Below, piece by piece: positions 1-5,659 of a stretch of DNA of 5,961 nucleotides. The position numbers and the translations under genes were made by a program. Below the pieces are notes generated by a model, which saw only the letters and a list, made by a program, of their open reading frames with translations, ran no database searches and was not told the DNA's origin. Each line of letters begins with the position of its first letter. Position 1 is the first letter of the stretch. This stretch comes from Flavobacteriaceae bacterium. GTDB taxonomy: Bacteria; Bacteroidota; Bacteroidia; Flavobacteriales; Weeksellaceae. The DNA lies in the NCBI GenBank assembly GCA_031289875.1, contig JAITOO010000020.1, forward strand, positions 1-5,961, in the 5' to 3' direction.

Positions 1-119
1 CTTTCAGTTTTCGGCGCGAAGCTCCTCATCGTGAAACTCGGAAGCGAAGGCTGCTACCTAACCGACTTCAAGGACGAGTGGCGCATCCCCACGTTCAGCG
101 CCTTCAAGCCGGTTGACAC
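1..119. repeat. Terminal direct repeat, left copy
   Basis: These 119 bases are identical to 5843-5961, the last bases of the window. The repeat lies wholly inside PfkB kinase coding sequence and keeps its frame across the join. Repeats that coincide exactly with both sequence ends usually mean a circular or tandem unit opened by an assembler, here 5842 bp long. Confidence 0.97.
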
Positions 120-327
120 GACCGGCGCGGGTGATTCCTTTGCGGGCGGTTTTTTGCGCGGCTTGCTGGAAGGCTGGTCGCCCGAAACCGCCGCTGTTTT
201 CGCCAGCGCTGTAGCGAGTCACAACGTAACCCGCATCGGCGCGACCGGCGGGGTGCCTGATTTCGAGACGGCGTATGCGTATGTGGTGGAACACGCGGGG
301 GGCGCGGGGCGATTTCTATTGCGCTAA
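1..327 (+). CDS. PfkB-family carbohydrate kinase, C-terminal part (5' end outside the window)
   Basis: This is the C-terminal 108 residues of a ribokinase/PfkB-family sugar kinase, a cytoplasmic enzyme that phosphorylates a sugar or related alcohol with ATP. The frame is open from base 1, so the GTG at 31 is internal. The second PfkB signature (DTTGAGDSFAGGF) is visible at fragment residues 39-51; the Asp at bases 133-135 is the expected catalytic base, and the GAG forms the anion hole. The KLGSEGCY strand before it is typical of the family. Substrate cannot be told from this part. Composition is GC-rich, unlike the island downstream. Joined to 5660-5842 through the terminal repeat, it makes a continuous frame of about 169 codons, roughly half of a usual PfkB protein of about 300-330 residues; the N-terminal sugar-binding half is absent from the unit. 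Confidence 0.9.
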   Translation, partial: LSVFGAKLLIVKLGSEGCYLTDFKDEWRIPTFSAFKPVDTTGAGDSFAGGFLRGLLEGWSPETAAVFASAVASHNVTRIGATGGVPDFETAYAYVVEHAGGAGRFLLR

Positions 328-349
328 GGTAGAGAACATTTCTATTGCG
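312..349. repeat. 12-bp direct repeat across the kinase stop codon
   Basis: ATTTCTATTGCG occurs at 312-323 and again at 338-349, 26 bases apart. The first copy encodes the last residues of the kinase before the stop at 325-327; the second lies just past it. It may be a slippage duplication or the trace of a rearrangement. Confidence 0.85.
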
Positions 350-374
350 TCTTGACATGTAGTGGATTAACTCC

Positions 375-403
375 TTGACATTTTGGGACTGTTCTGGTAG
401 GAT
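375..403 (+). promoter_or_regulatory. Sigma70-like promoter
   Basis: TTGACA at 375-380 (a perfect -35) is followed after exactly 17 bases by TAGGAT at 398-403 (-10, four of six matching TATAAT). Transcription would start near 410, about 34 bases upstream of the short ORF at 444. A second CTTGACAT copy at 351-358 has no matching -10 that I can see. Confidence 0.6.
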
Positions 404-443
404 GGACGCAAATCACGGGCGCAAAGCCCCTTATGGAGGTAAC

Positions 444-548
444 ATGGTATTTATGGAAGAGAAACCACTCACGTGGCGGGACGGGGTTTCGGATACTATG
501 CTTGTGAGGAGATGTAGGTGGCGTTCGTGTCGTGTTACATCCGTATGA
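444..548 (+). CDS. Possible short ORF or truncated 5' end of a gene (34 aa)
   Basis: A short frame starts with ATG at 444, four bases after GGAGG (435-439) and about 34 bases below a good promoter, so it has complete expression signals. The product is Arg/Cys-rich in its second half and matches nothing I recognise with confidence. Residues 9-20 contain L-T-W-R-D-G-V-S-D-T-M-L. This faintly resembles the first residues of leucine-carboxyl-methyltransferase-like (PF04072) O-methyltransferases, after which the similarity stops. One reading is that this is the start of the gene that normally follows the kinase, broken near base 500 where the island begins. It may equally be a leader peptide or a chance frame. 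An alternative start is the ATG at 453. Confidence 0.35.
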   Translation: MVFMEEKPLTWRDGVSDTMLVRRCRWRSCRVTSV

Positions 549-552
549 GAGT

Positions 553-580
553 GATAGCACAACACGAATTACGTGTTATC
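553..580. repeat. Inverted repeat with a bulge
   Basis: AACACG (561-566) pairs with CGTGTT (572-577) around a 5-base loop. The stem continues as GAT (553-555) with ATC (578-580), leaving a 5-base bulge on the left arm. It has no T-run, so it does not look like an intrinsic terminator. Confidence 0.5.
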
Positions 581-602
581 GACAGGAAAGTGTATGTTAA
601 GC

Positions 603-640
603 GAAATAAGTAGCGCATATAAGACGTTATATGCTATTTC
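603..640. repeat. Inverted repeat, possible operator or RNA hairpin
   Basis: GCATATAA (615-622) and TTATATGC (627-634) form a perfect 8-bp stem with a GACG loop. GAAATA (603-608) and TATTTC (635-640) extend it by 6 bp, with six unpaired bases (609-614) on the left side only. It lies about 125 bases upstream of the restriction gene promoter. It could be a binding site for a dimeric repressor or a structured leader; no controller gene is visible in the window. Confidence 0.55.
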
Positions 641-713
641 TGGGCCACCCGCGCAACCTTGGATATGGCAGGGTAGTCTGAAATCCCGCAAGAAAAGATC
701 ACAAATTTTCAAG

Positions 714-733
714 GGATGGCGGGCAATCCATCC
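714..733. repeat. Short inverted repeat
   Basis: GGATGG (714-719) pairs with CCATCC (728-733) around 8 bases. GGCGG (718-722) with CCGCC (732-736) is an alternative, mutually exclusive stem. No poly-T tract follows. The function is unknown. Confidence 0.4.
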
Positions 734-763
734 GCCGCTTCATAAAAATAGAGTATCAGCCAC

Positions 764-792
764 TTGATCAATCCAAAATTATATGATATATT
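764..792 (+). promoter_or_regulatory. Probable promoter of the R-M operon
   Basis: TTGATC (764-769), 17 bases, then TATATT (787-792) fits a sigma70 promoter with four of six matches at -35 and five of six at -10. Transcription would start near 799, giving a 5' leader of about 30 bases before the restriction gene. The site lies at the switch to AT-rich sequence, so chance -10 matches are common here. Confidence 0.5.
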
Positions 793-816
793 TTAAAAAC
801 CTTGTTTTTGGGTATA

Positions 817-824
817 GAGGAGGG
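817..824 (+). promoter_or_regulatory. Strong ribosome binding site of the restriction gene
   Basis: GAGGAGGG ends five bases before the ATG at 830 and supports that start. The predicted N-terminus (M-R-F-W-S-V-S-T-T-V-R-N-P-E-R) also matches how AlwI-family proteins begin. Confidence 0.8.
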
Positions 825-829
825 ATTTT

Positions 830-2641
830 ATGCGGTTTTGGTCGGTTTCAACAACAGTCCGTAATCCTGAACGGATACGGTCTTTTTTAAAGGTTCTCAA
901 AGAACTTGATGGGGAAGTTTGGTCTATTGAAGCGCAAAGAAAATTTCAAATTTTGCTCATTCAAAAAAAAGTTTATGGTTTTGGTGAACCGCAATTTGAA
1001 CAAACACTTTCCAATGAACAGATGGGGTGGCTTCATTCTGATAATTTTACCTATGAACAAGCCGAGAATATTTTAGCCTCAAAGAATTATGAAGGCGGCG
1101 GCGAAATGCGGGGTCGTCAGTCATATAATCCTATTGAAAAAATGGGGCTTGCATATCTCACTGATGAAAATAAAATTGTTATCACCTCATTCGGGAATTA
1201 TTTTCTTGCTGAAAATTATGATTTAGGCAATGTGTTTTTTAGAAGTTTCTTGAAATGGCAATATCCAAATCCGGATGCTAATAAATATTCTCCTAATGAT
1301 GGTTATAATATAAAACCTCTCATTGCTACATTCCATCTTATCAAAAAAGTTAATACGCTTTGCAAAGAAAAATGCATAAAAGAAAAAGGTGTATCAAGAA
1401 TAGAATTCGCATTATTTTTTACAACACTTTCAAATTATACAAATATTAACAATACAGCAGAAAAAATAGTCGTATTCCGCAAAAAATATGACAGTAAAAA
1501 GACAAAATCAGAAAAAGATAAATTTGCAGAGGATTATTTCAATAAGAATTTTTCTGAATATGAATCATGGAAAAACGCGAATGAATATACGGATAATATA
1601 ATCCGTTATTTTAGATTGACTCGTTTTTTTTATTTGCGAGGCAATGATTATTATATTGATTTAGAGCCACGTCGTAAAGTTGAGATTGATTCAATACTCG
1701 AAACAGATAATGCATCTGCAATAATCTTTGAATCAAAATTAGATTATTCTCTTTATCTTGGTGATATTACAAGACCAGAATTACCATGGGAAACAAAAGC
1801 AAAATTACAAGAAGTTATCACTCTATTATTACAGGATATTGAAACGACTGGAAATGATTTACGCACAAAGAATATCATAGTGCCGAAGCATCCCCAAATT
1901 TCTGCAACAACAGATAACACGGACGAATTAAAAGAGGTAATAGAGATTTTACGGGCATACCGCAGAGAACTGTTTGATGCAGAAACTCATGCGAAAGGCA
2001 AAACGCTTGAAATTATAGATTATTGTATAAATTCGTTGCAAAATATTTTCAAATTAACAGGTAAAAAGCCTGTCGAACTTGAAAGAATAGTTACGCTTGG
2101 TTTACATATCCTCAATGATGCAATCGGAATTCGTCCGAATTACCCTGTAGGAGATGATAACGAACCAACTTTTACCGCACCCGCAAATAAACCGGATATT
2201 GAATGTTTTTACAAGGCATTTAATTCCATTTGTGAAGTAACGTTATTAAGCAACCGTTCACAATGGTTTAATGAAGGTCAGCCGGTAATGCGCCATTTGC
2301 GTGATTTTGAATCCGTTCATAATGAAAAACAAACTTATTGTCTTTTTATCGCTCCTAAAATTCATCGTGATACGGGAAACACATTTTGGATTTCTGTAAA
2401 ATATGAGTATGAAGGATATCCACAAAAGATTATTCCCTTGACAATACAGCAGTTTATTGAAATTTTACGTTTTTTATTAATTGCCAAACAACAGAACCAA
2501 AACTATCAATTCACACACGCGAAAATCCAGCAATTGTTTGATGATATAATTTCAGAAACAACTAGCGCAAAGGACTCAGGCGATTGGTTGTCAAGAATAT
2601 CTACAATCATCAATAAATGGGGGCATTCACTTGCGGCGTAA
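830..2641 (+). CDS. AlwI/BstNBI-family type IIS restriction endonuclease
   Basis: This cytoplasmic enzyme should cut DNA a few bases outside a short asymmetric site; known relatives read GGATC (AlwI) or GAGTC (BstNBI, PleI, MlyI, BspD6I). The 603-residue length equals that of the family. The N-terminal part (about 1-300) corresponds to the recognition region and contains the conserved F-L-K-W-Q-Y-P stretch (140-146). The C-terminal nuclease domain has P-D-I-E at 455-458, C-E-V-T at 468-471, N-E-G-Q-P-V-M-R-H-L at 481-490 and Y-C-L-F-I-A-P at 503-509. From memory of the Nt.BspD6I structure, its active site uses E418, D456, E469, E482 and H489; all five residues fall at the same numbers here. 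Thr replaces the usual PD-(D/E)XK lysine, as in BstNBI. It is the first gene of the operon, ending four bases before the methyltransferase ATG. The site read cannot be deduced. Confidence 0.92.
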   Translation: MRFWSVSTTVRNPERIRSFLKVLKELDGEVWSIEAQRKFQILLIQKKVYGFGEPQFEQTLSNEQMGWLHSDNFTYEQAENILASKNYEGGGEMRGRQSYNPIEKMGLAYLTDENKIVITSFGNYFLAENYDLGNVFFRSFLKWQYPNPDANKYSPNDGYNIKPLIATFHLIKKVNTLCKEKCIKEKGVSRIEFALFFTTLSNYTNINNTAEKIVVFRKKYDSKKTKSEKDKFAEDYFNKNFSEYESWKNANEYTDNIIRYFRLTRFFYLRGNDYYIDLEPRRKVEIDSILETDNASAIIFESKLDYSLYLGDITRPELPWETKAKLQEVITLLLQDIETTGNDLRTKNIIVPKHPQISATTDNTDELKEVIEILRAYRRELFDAETHAKGKTLEIIDYCINSLQNIFKLTGKKPVELERIVTLGLHILNDAIGIRPNYPVGDDNEPTFTAPANKPDIECFYKAFNSICEVTLLSNRSQWFNEGQPVMRHLRDFESVHNEKQTYCLFIAPKIHRDTGNTFWISVKYEYEGYPQKIIPLTIQQFIEILRFLLIAKQQNQNYQFTHAKIQQLFDDIISETTSAKDSGDWLSRISTIINKWGHSLAA

Positions 2642-2645
2642 TATA

Positions 2646-3428
2646 ATGACCCGCCAAATAATACAAGGCGATAGCGTTCAAATTCTTGAAAGCAAAATAC
2701 CAGAGGAATATATAAACCTTATTTTTGCAGACCCTCCCTATAATTTGTCAGGCAAGTCTCTTGACTTGGCTAATAATACCACAGGCGGGGCATACTATAA
2801 AATGAATGAGGAGTGGGACACTTTCGACCATGGCGATTATATCATTTTTACAGCCGCTTGGCTAAAAGGTTGCCATAGAGTGCTTATGCCGAATGGCAGT
2901 CTTTACATTTCTTGTACCCAACACAATATCGGCGAAATCATAACCGAAGGGAAAAAGGTAGGTTTCAAACTGAATAACATTTTAACTTGGTATAAAACAA
3001 ATGCTATGCCGAATATCACAAAAAGGATTTTTACTCACTCTACCGAATTTATTTGCTGGTTTGTAAAAGGCAAAAATTGGATTTTTAATTACGATGCCGT
3101 AAAAGAGTTTAATCCGCACAAAACCCAAGATGGCAACAATAAACAAATGCGTGACTTTCTTGATTTTATCGAAATACCAATAGTGCAAGGGAAGGAACGT
3201 ATAAAGGGAGCCGATGGACGCGCTGTTCACCCAACACAAAAACCGGAAAAGTTATTGGAACTTATAATTCGCGCATCGTCAAATGAAAATGATATAGTGC
3301 TTGATCCATTTTTCGGAACAGGTACGACAGGAAAAGTAGCGGAACAATTAAACCGCAAATGGATTGGCATTGAAAAAAATGCCCAATATATTTTGGTTGC
3401 AAAGGAGCGTCTAAAATTAACAGCATAA
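2646..3428 (+). CDS. Beta-class DNA adenine-N6 methyltransferase, first of the pair
   Basis: This enzyme transfers a methyl group from S-adenosylmethionine to adenine N6, protecting host DNA from the endonuclease. Motif IV (DPPY, residues 29-32, inside F-A-D-P-P-Y-N-L-S-G) precedes the target-recognition region, and motif I (D-P-F-F-G-T-G-T-T-G, 220-229) follows it; this order defines the beta class. H-P-T-Q-K-P lies at 195-200. DPPY with the C-terminal SAM motif indicates amino-methylation, most likely of adenine. I chose ATG 2646 (260 aa) because it places DPPY at the same residue as in the next gene. TTG 2631 has a GGGGG seven bases upstream and would add five residues overlapping the restriction gene. 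The gene is only four bases from the endonuclease stop, so translation is probably coupled. Confidence 0.9.
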   Translation: MTRQIIQGDSVQILESKIPEEYINLIFADPPYNLSGKSLDLANNTTGGAYYKMNEEWDTFDHGDYIIFTAAWLKGCHRVLMPNGSLYISCTQHNIGEIITEGKKVGFKLNNILTWYKTNAMPNITKRIFTHSTEFICWFVKGKNWIFNYDAVKEFNPHKTQDGNNKQMRDFLDFIEIPIVQGKERIKGADGRAVHPTQKPEKLLELIIRASSNENDIVLDPFFGTGTTGKVAEQLNRKWIGIEKNAQYILVAKERLKLTA

Positions 3429-4147
3429 TACTCAAACATGGGGATGTTTTTGAACTTATTAAAGAAATCCCCGATAAAAGCATCGATATGATTTTTGCCG
3501 ACCCGCCTTACAATCTATCGGGCGCGGGATTTATGACGGTAAAAAATGGTAAGCCTGTTGCTTGCAATAAGGGCAAATGGGATGTTATAGAAGATATACA
3601 CGCTTTTAACCGCACATGGATTAGTGAGTGCAAGCGAGTTTTATCGGACACCGGTACGATATGGATTTCAGGCACACTCCACAATCACCCCTCTGTTGGC
3701 GTGTTATTAAAAGAACTTAATTTTTGGATTATCAATGATATTATTTGGTTTAAGCGAAACGCAACACCATTACTCTCAAAAACCCGCCTTGCACCGTCAA
3801 CTGAATTAATTTGGCTCGCCAGTAAATCAAAAAATTATTATTTTGATTATGATACGGCGAAAGAACTAAACGGCGGGAAACAAATGAAAAATCTCTGGGA
3901 AATTCCTGCGGAACGGCATCTTACAGAACATCCCACTGAAAAACCAGTGACGCTTTTAGAGCGCGTCCTTTTATTGGGTAGTAAAATCGGCGATACTGTT
4001 TCAGACCCTGTTATGGGAAGCGGAACGACAGGAGCAGTTGCTAAGAAACTTGCGCGAAACTTTGTAGGTATTGAAATTGACGATAATTATTTTGAAATTG
4101 CAAAAAATAGAATAGCAAAAACACATATTGAAAATATATTGCTGTAA
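3416..4147 (+). CDS. Second beta-class DNA adenine methyltransferase, apparent ATT start
   Basis: This is the partner methyltransferase, expected to modify the other strand of the asymmetric site. DPPY (motif IV, residues 29-32) comes first, H-P-T-E-K-P is at 172-177 and D-P-V-M-G-S-G-T-T-G (motif I) at 197-206. The first ATG, at 3488, would start four residues before DPPY and remove an essential strand. The upstream frame, open from 3374, has no ATG, GTG or TTG, yet encodes a normal family N-terminus (H-G-D-V-F-E-L-I-K-E-I-P). ATT at 3416, eight bases after AAAGGAG (3401-3407), gives 243 residues and puts DPPY at exactly the number it has in the first methyltransferase. Alternatives are an ATA start at 3425 or 3428, a -1 frameshift from the preceding gene near the AAAA at 3413-3416, or a one-base sequencing error hiding a fused double methyltransferase. 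The genes overlap by 13 bases. Confidence 0.85.
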   Translation: MNSIILKHGDVFELIKEIPDKSIDMIFADPPYNLSGAGFMTVKNGKPVACNKGKWDVIEDIHAFNRTWISECKRVLSDTGTIWISGTLHNHPSVGVLLKELNFWIINDIIWFKRNATPLLSKTRLAPSTELIWLASKSKNYYFDYDTAKELNGGKQMKNLWEIPAERHLTEHPTEKPVTLLERVLLLGSKIGDTVSDPVMGSGTTGAVAKKLARNFVGIEIDDNYFEIAKNRIAKTHIENILL

Positions 4148-4162
4148 AAAGGAGGACGTGAA

Positions 4163-4339
4163 ATGGAGTGGTTTTTTAACGGATTGGGAACTGCTATCAT
4201 AGGCTTAATTGTTGGTACTATAGGTGGTAGTGCAGTTGGGTATCGTATTGGGATAAATAAACATACGCAGCAAACTCAAAAAGCTGGTAATAACGCGACA
4301 CAGGTACAAATTGGCGAGAGCAGTAATAATGGCAGATAA
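4163..4339 (+). CDS. Small single-pass membrane protein with glycine zipper and VQIG tail (58 aa)
   Basis: This short gene has AGGAGG at 4150-4155, seven bases before its ATG, and begins 15 bases after the methyltransferase stop. Residues about 5-27 form one hydrophobic segment. Glycines recur every fourth residue at 14, 18, 22, 26 and 30, a GxxxG glycine zipper known from oligomeric membrane helices and pores. Arg28 and Lys33 after the helix suggest a cytoplasmic C-terminus. The tail is polar: Q-x-x-Q-K-A-G-N-N-A-x-Q-V-Q-I-G (36-51), then N-N-G. The Q-K-A-G-x-N-A-x-Q-x-Q part recurs at the N-terminus of the next protein, and V-Q-I-G (48-51) equals the RHIM core consensus. The gene overlaps the next one by 11 bases, so the two are probably translationally coupled. 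The function is unknown; oligomerisation or a pore-forming role is inference. Confidence 0.85.
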   Translation: MEWFFNGLGTAIIGLIVGTIGGSAVGYRIGINKHTQQTQKAGNNATQVQIGESSNNGR

Positions 4340-4357
4340 GCAAATTCAGAAAGCTGG
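4270..4357. repeat. Imperfect 18-bp direct repeat coding for the shared motif
   Basis: Bases 4270-4287 and 4340-4357 match at 16 of 18 positions. They lie 70 bases apart in two different reading frames, one in each of the overlapping genes. Both encode the Q-K-A-G core of the motif shared by the small membrane protein and the LPO_1073/Vpar_1526-family protein. Confidence 0.85.
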
Positions 4358-5438
4358 CGACAATGCTCAACAAATGCAAGCAAGTACCATTATTATAAAT
4401 AACGGTATTGACGAAAAGCGTGCGCGTGAAATTTATGCCGACATGAATGTATTGGCAATAAAAAATTATACGGCAGAAGCTATCAGTGTTGCTAATGCTC
4501 GTGTAACTGAATTTGAAAAGCGTCTCATGCCTAAAATGCAGGCAATTGACGGGGCGCTAGAATCATTTGCAGATCCTTCTTTCCAACTACTATTAGTAGA
4601 GGCACAAAAGACCGCAGCGGCTACAGAACGTCCTGTTGATTATGATCTTTTATCAGAATTGTTAATACATAGATTCCAAAATGGAAATAATCGACAAACA
4701 CGGGCAGGGATTAGTCGTGCGGTTGAAATTATTGATGAAATATCGGACGATGCTTTACTTGGATTAACTGTCTATCATTCAGTAACATATTTTACACCAG
4801 TAACTGGTAATATATTGCAGGGGCTGGATGTCCTTGATGACCTATTTGGAAAAATAATTTATGGTCTACTTCCTTTGGAGACTGAATGGCTTGATCACTT
4901 AGACGTATTAGATGCTGTGCGGATAAATATGTTTGGGAACATAAAAAAAATTCAACAATGGTATCCAGAGAAACTTGAAGGATATATCAGTGTGGGGATA
5001 GAAAAAGAATCTGAGGATCACAAAAAGGCCATTGAGATTCTAAATGAGGCAAAACTTCCCATTTATCCTATATTAGTGGATCATGTACTGAATTCAGGAT
5101 ATTTAAGGTTAAATTTGCCAAATAAAGAACAAATTGATTCCCTTGTGTTGCAACGTTATATTATTCAGAATGGACAACCTATTCAAATTAATTTCCCTTT
5201 ATCTGATATACAAAAGAAGGCAATAAAACAAATATATGATTTGTACAAAAATGATGATGTGATTAAAAATGGAAATATCACTTCCTTAATGAATGAGTGG
5301 AATAAGCGACTGCATCTTAAGACACTCTATGATTGGTGGAATAATATAAAAACAAGTTTTCAAATAACATCAGTTGGGAAAGTTTTGGCACACGCCAATG
5401 CTCAAAGATGTGATAGGAATTTGCCACCGCTTAACTAA
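4329..5438 (+). CDS. LPO_1073/Vpar_1526-family protein of unknown function
   Basis: I recognise the family from the N-terminal pattern (D-K-Q-I-Q-K-A-G-D-N-A, then I-I-I-N-N-G-I) and from the following helical region with L-L-L-V-E-A-Q-K. The family is named after Legionella and Veillonella members and has no established function that I know. The protein has 369 residues from ATG 4329; TTG 4311 would add six residues without a better ribosome binding site. After the Gln/Asn-rich motif (3-26) it appears soluble and mostly alpha-helical. I see no signal peptide, no membrane segment, no nuclease or protease motif and no Walker box. The start lies inside the small membrane protein gene (11-base overlap), and the shared N-terminal motif suggests that the two products bind each other. 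Its place at the end of an R-M operon suggests a defence-related job, which is inference. Confidence 0.75.
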   Translation: MADKQIQKAGDNAQQMQASTIIINNGIDEKRAREIYADMNVLAIKNYTAEAISVANARVTEFEKRLMPKMQAIDGALESFADPSFQLLLVEAQKTAAATERPVDYDLLSELLIHRFQNGNNRQTRAGISRAVEIIDEISDDALLGLTVYHSVTYFTPVTGNILQGLDVLDDLFGKIIYGLLPLETEWLDHLDVLDAVRINMFGNIKKIQQWYPEKLEGYISVGIEKESEDHKKAIEILNEAKLPIYPILVDHVLNSGYLRLNLPNKEQIDSLVLQRYIIQNGQPIQINFPLSDIQKKAIKQIYDLYKNDDVIKNGNITSLMNEWNKRLHLKTLYDWWNNIKTSFQITSVGKVLAHANAQRCDRNLPPLN

Positions 5439-5500
5439 AAGAATATAAATTTTTCAGGAAATATCAATATCTTAAGCCTCGTCTGACCCTCCTAGCGGGC

Positions 5501-5646
5501 GGCTACGAAGCCACTTAACGATGGTGCGTTTTTTTTCTTACTCAGAGCGACCAAGAAAGTAGGGTTGTAGTCCGAAGGCCCAAAAACAGCACATAACAAC
5601 CGGTTTGCGCTCCGCCGCCGCAAGCGGTGGCTACGGGGGCTACGAA
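5501..5646. repeat. GGCTACG short repeat, three copies
   Basis: GGCTACG occurs at 5501-5507, 5629-5635 and 5638-5644; the first and last are extended to GGCTACGAA. The copies sit around the junction between island and kinase fragment and may be part of a small intergenic repeat family. Confidence 0.55.
5614..5631. repeat. GC-rich inverted repeat
   Basis: GCCGCCGC (5614-5621) and GCGGTGGC (5624-5631) pair over 8 bp with one G-T wobble. The formal 2-base loop would open to about 6 bases in RNA. No T-run follows on +. Confidence 0.5.
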
Positions 5647-5659
5647 AAACACAGTCGGC

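Larger units (their letters stand above)
328..829. other. Gene-poor leader between the kinase gene and the R-M genes
   Basis: About 500 bases without a convincing long gene. The left part (to roughly 550) is GC-balanced and carries a promoter and a short ORF with a good ribosome binding site. The middle holds inverted repeats at 553-580, 603-640 and 714-733. The right end (from about 765) turns AT-rich and carries the restriction gene promoter. A 64-codon frame at 573-767 runs through the inverted repeats; it has a GTG start, no ribosome binding site that I can see, and is probably not a gene. I see no tRNA or rRNA and no clear terminator. Confidence 0.6.
5439..5659. other. Intergenic stretch, AT-rich then GC-rich, with small repeats
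   Basis: The AT-rich island ends near 5480 and the sequence turns GC-rich. It holds a GGCT-ACGA-AGCC mini-hairpin (5501-5512), a T8 run at 5530-5537 without a proper stem before it, GGTTGT/ACAACC (5563-5568 and 5596-5601), and an inverted repeat at 5614-5631. I see no gene, and no convincing terminator for the operon. The right-hand boundary of the inserted DNA must lie here or shortly after. Confidence 0.55.

Noticed and set aside
408..450. Cyclic-di-GMP riboswitch (GEMM-like), because of two GCAAA motifs and GGTAAC
   Set aside because: The motif spacing is too short, and the paired stems and the conserved GGTAGC/GGGTTACC region of the family are not there.
573..767. 64-codon frame in the leader, including an inner ATG at 594
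   Set aside because: GTG start with no ribosome binding site that I can see, runs through two inverted repeats, and the product has no recognisable domain. The downstream half may be a non-coding repeat.
2545..2550. Internal promoter for the methyltransferases, from a TATAAT near the end of the restriction gene
   Set aside because: No acceptable -35 box 16-18 bases upstream; such -10 matches are common in AT-rich DNA.
3488..4147. ATG 3488 as the start of the second methyltransferase
   Set aside because: It would remove the strand and loop before DPPY that the family needs, and it has no well-placed ribosome binding site.
5513..5537. Intrinsic terminator ending in T8
   Set aside because: Only about 3 bp pair directly before the T-run, so a stable hairpin cannot be shown.
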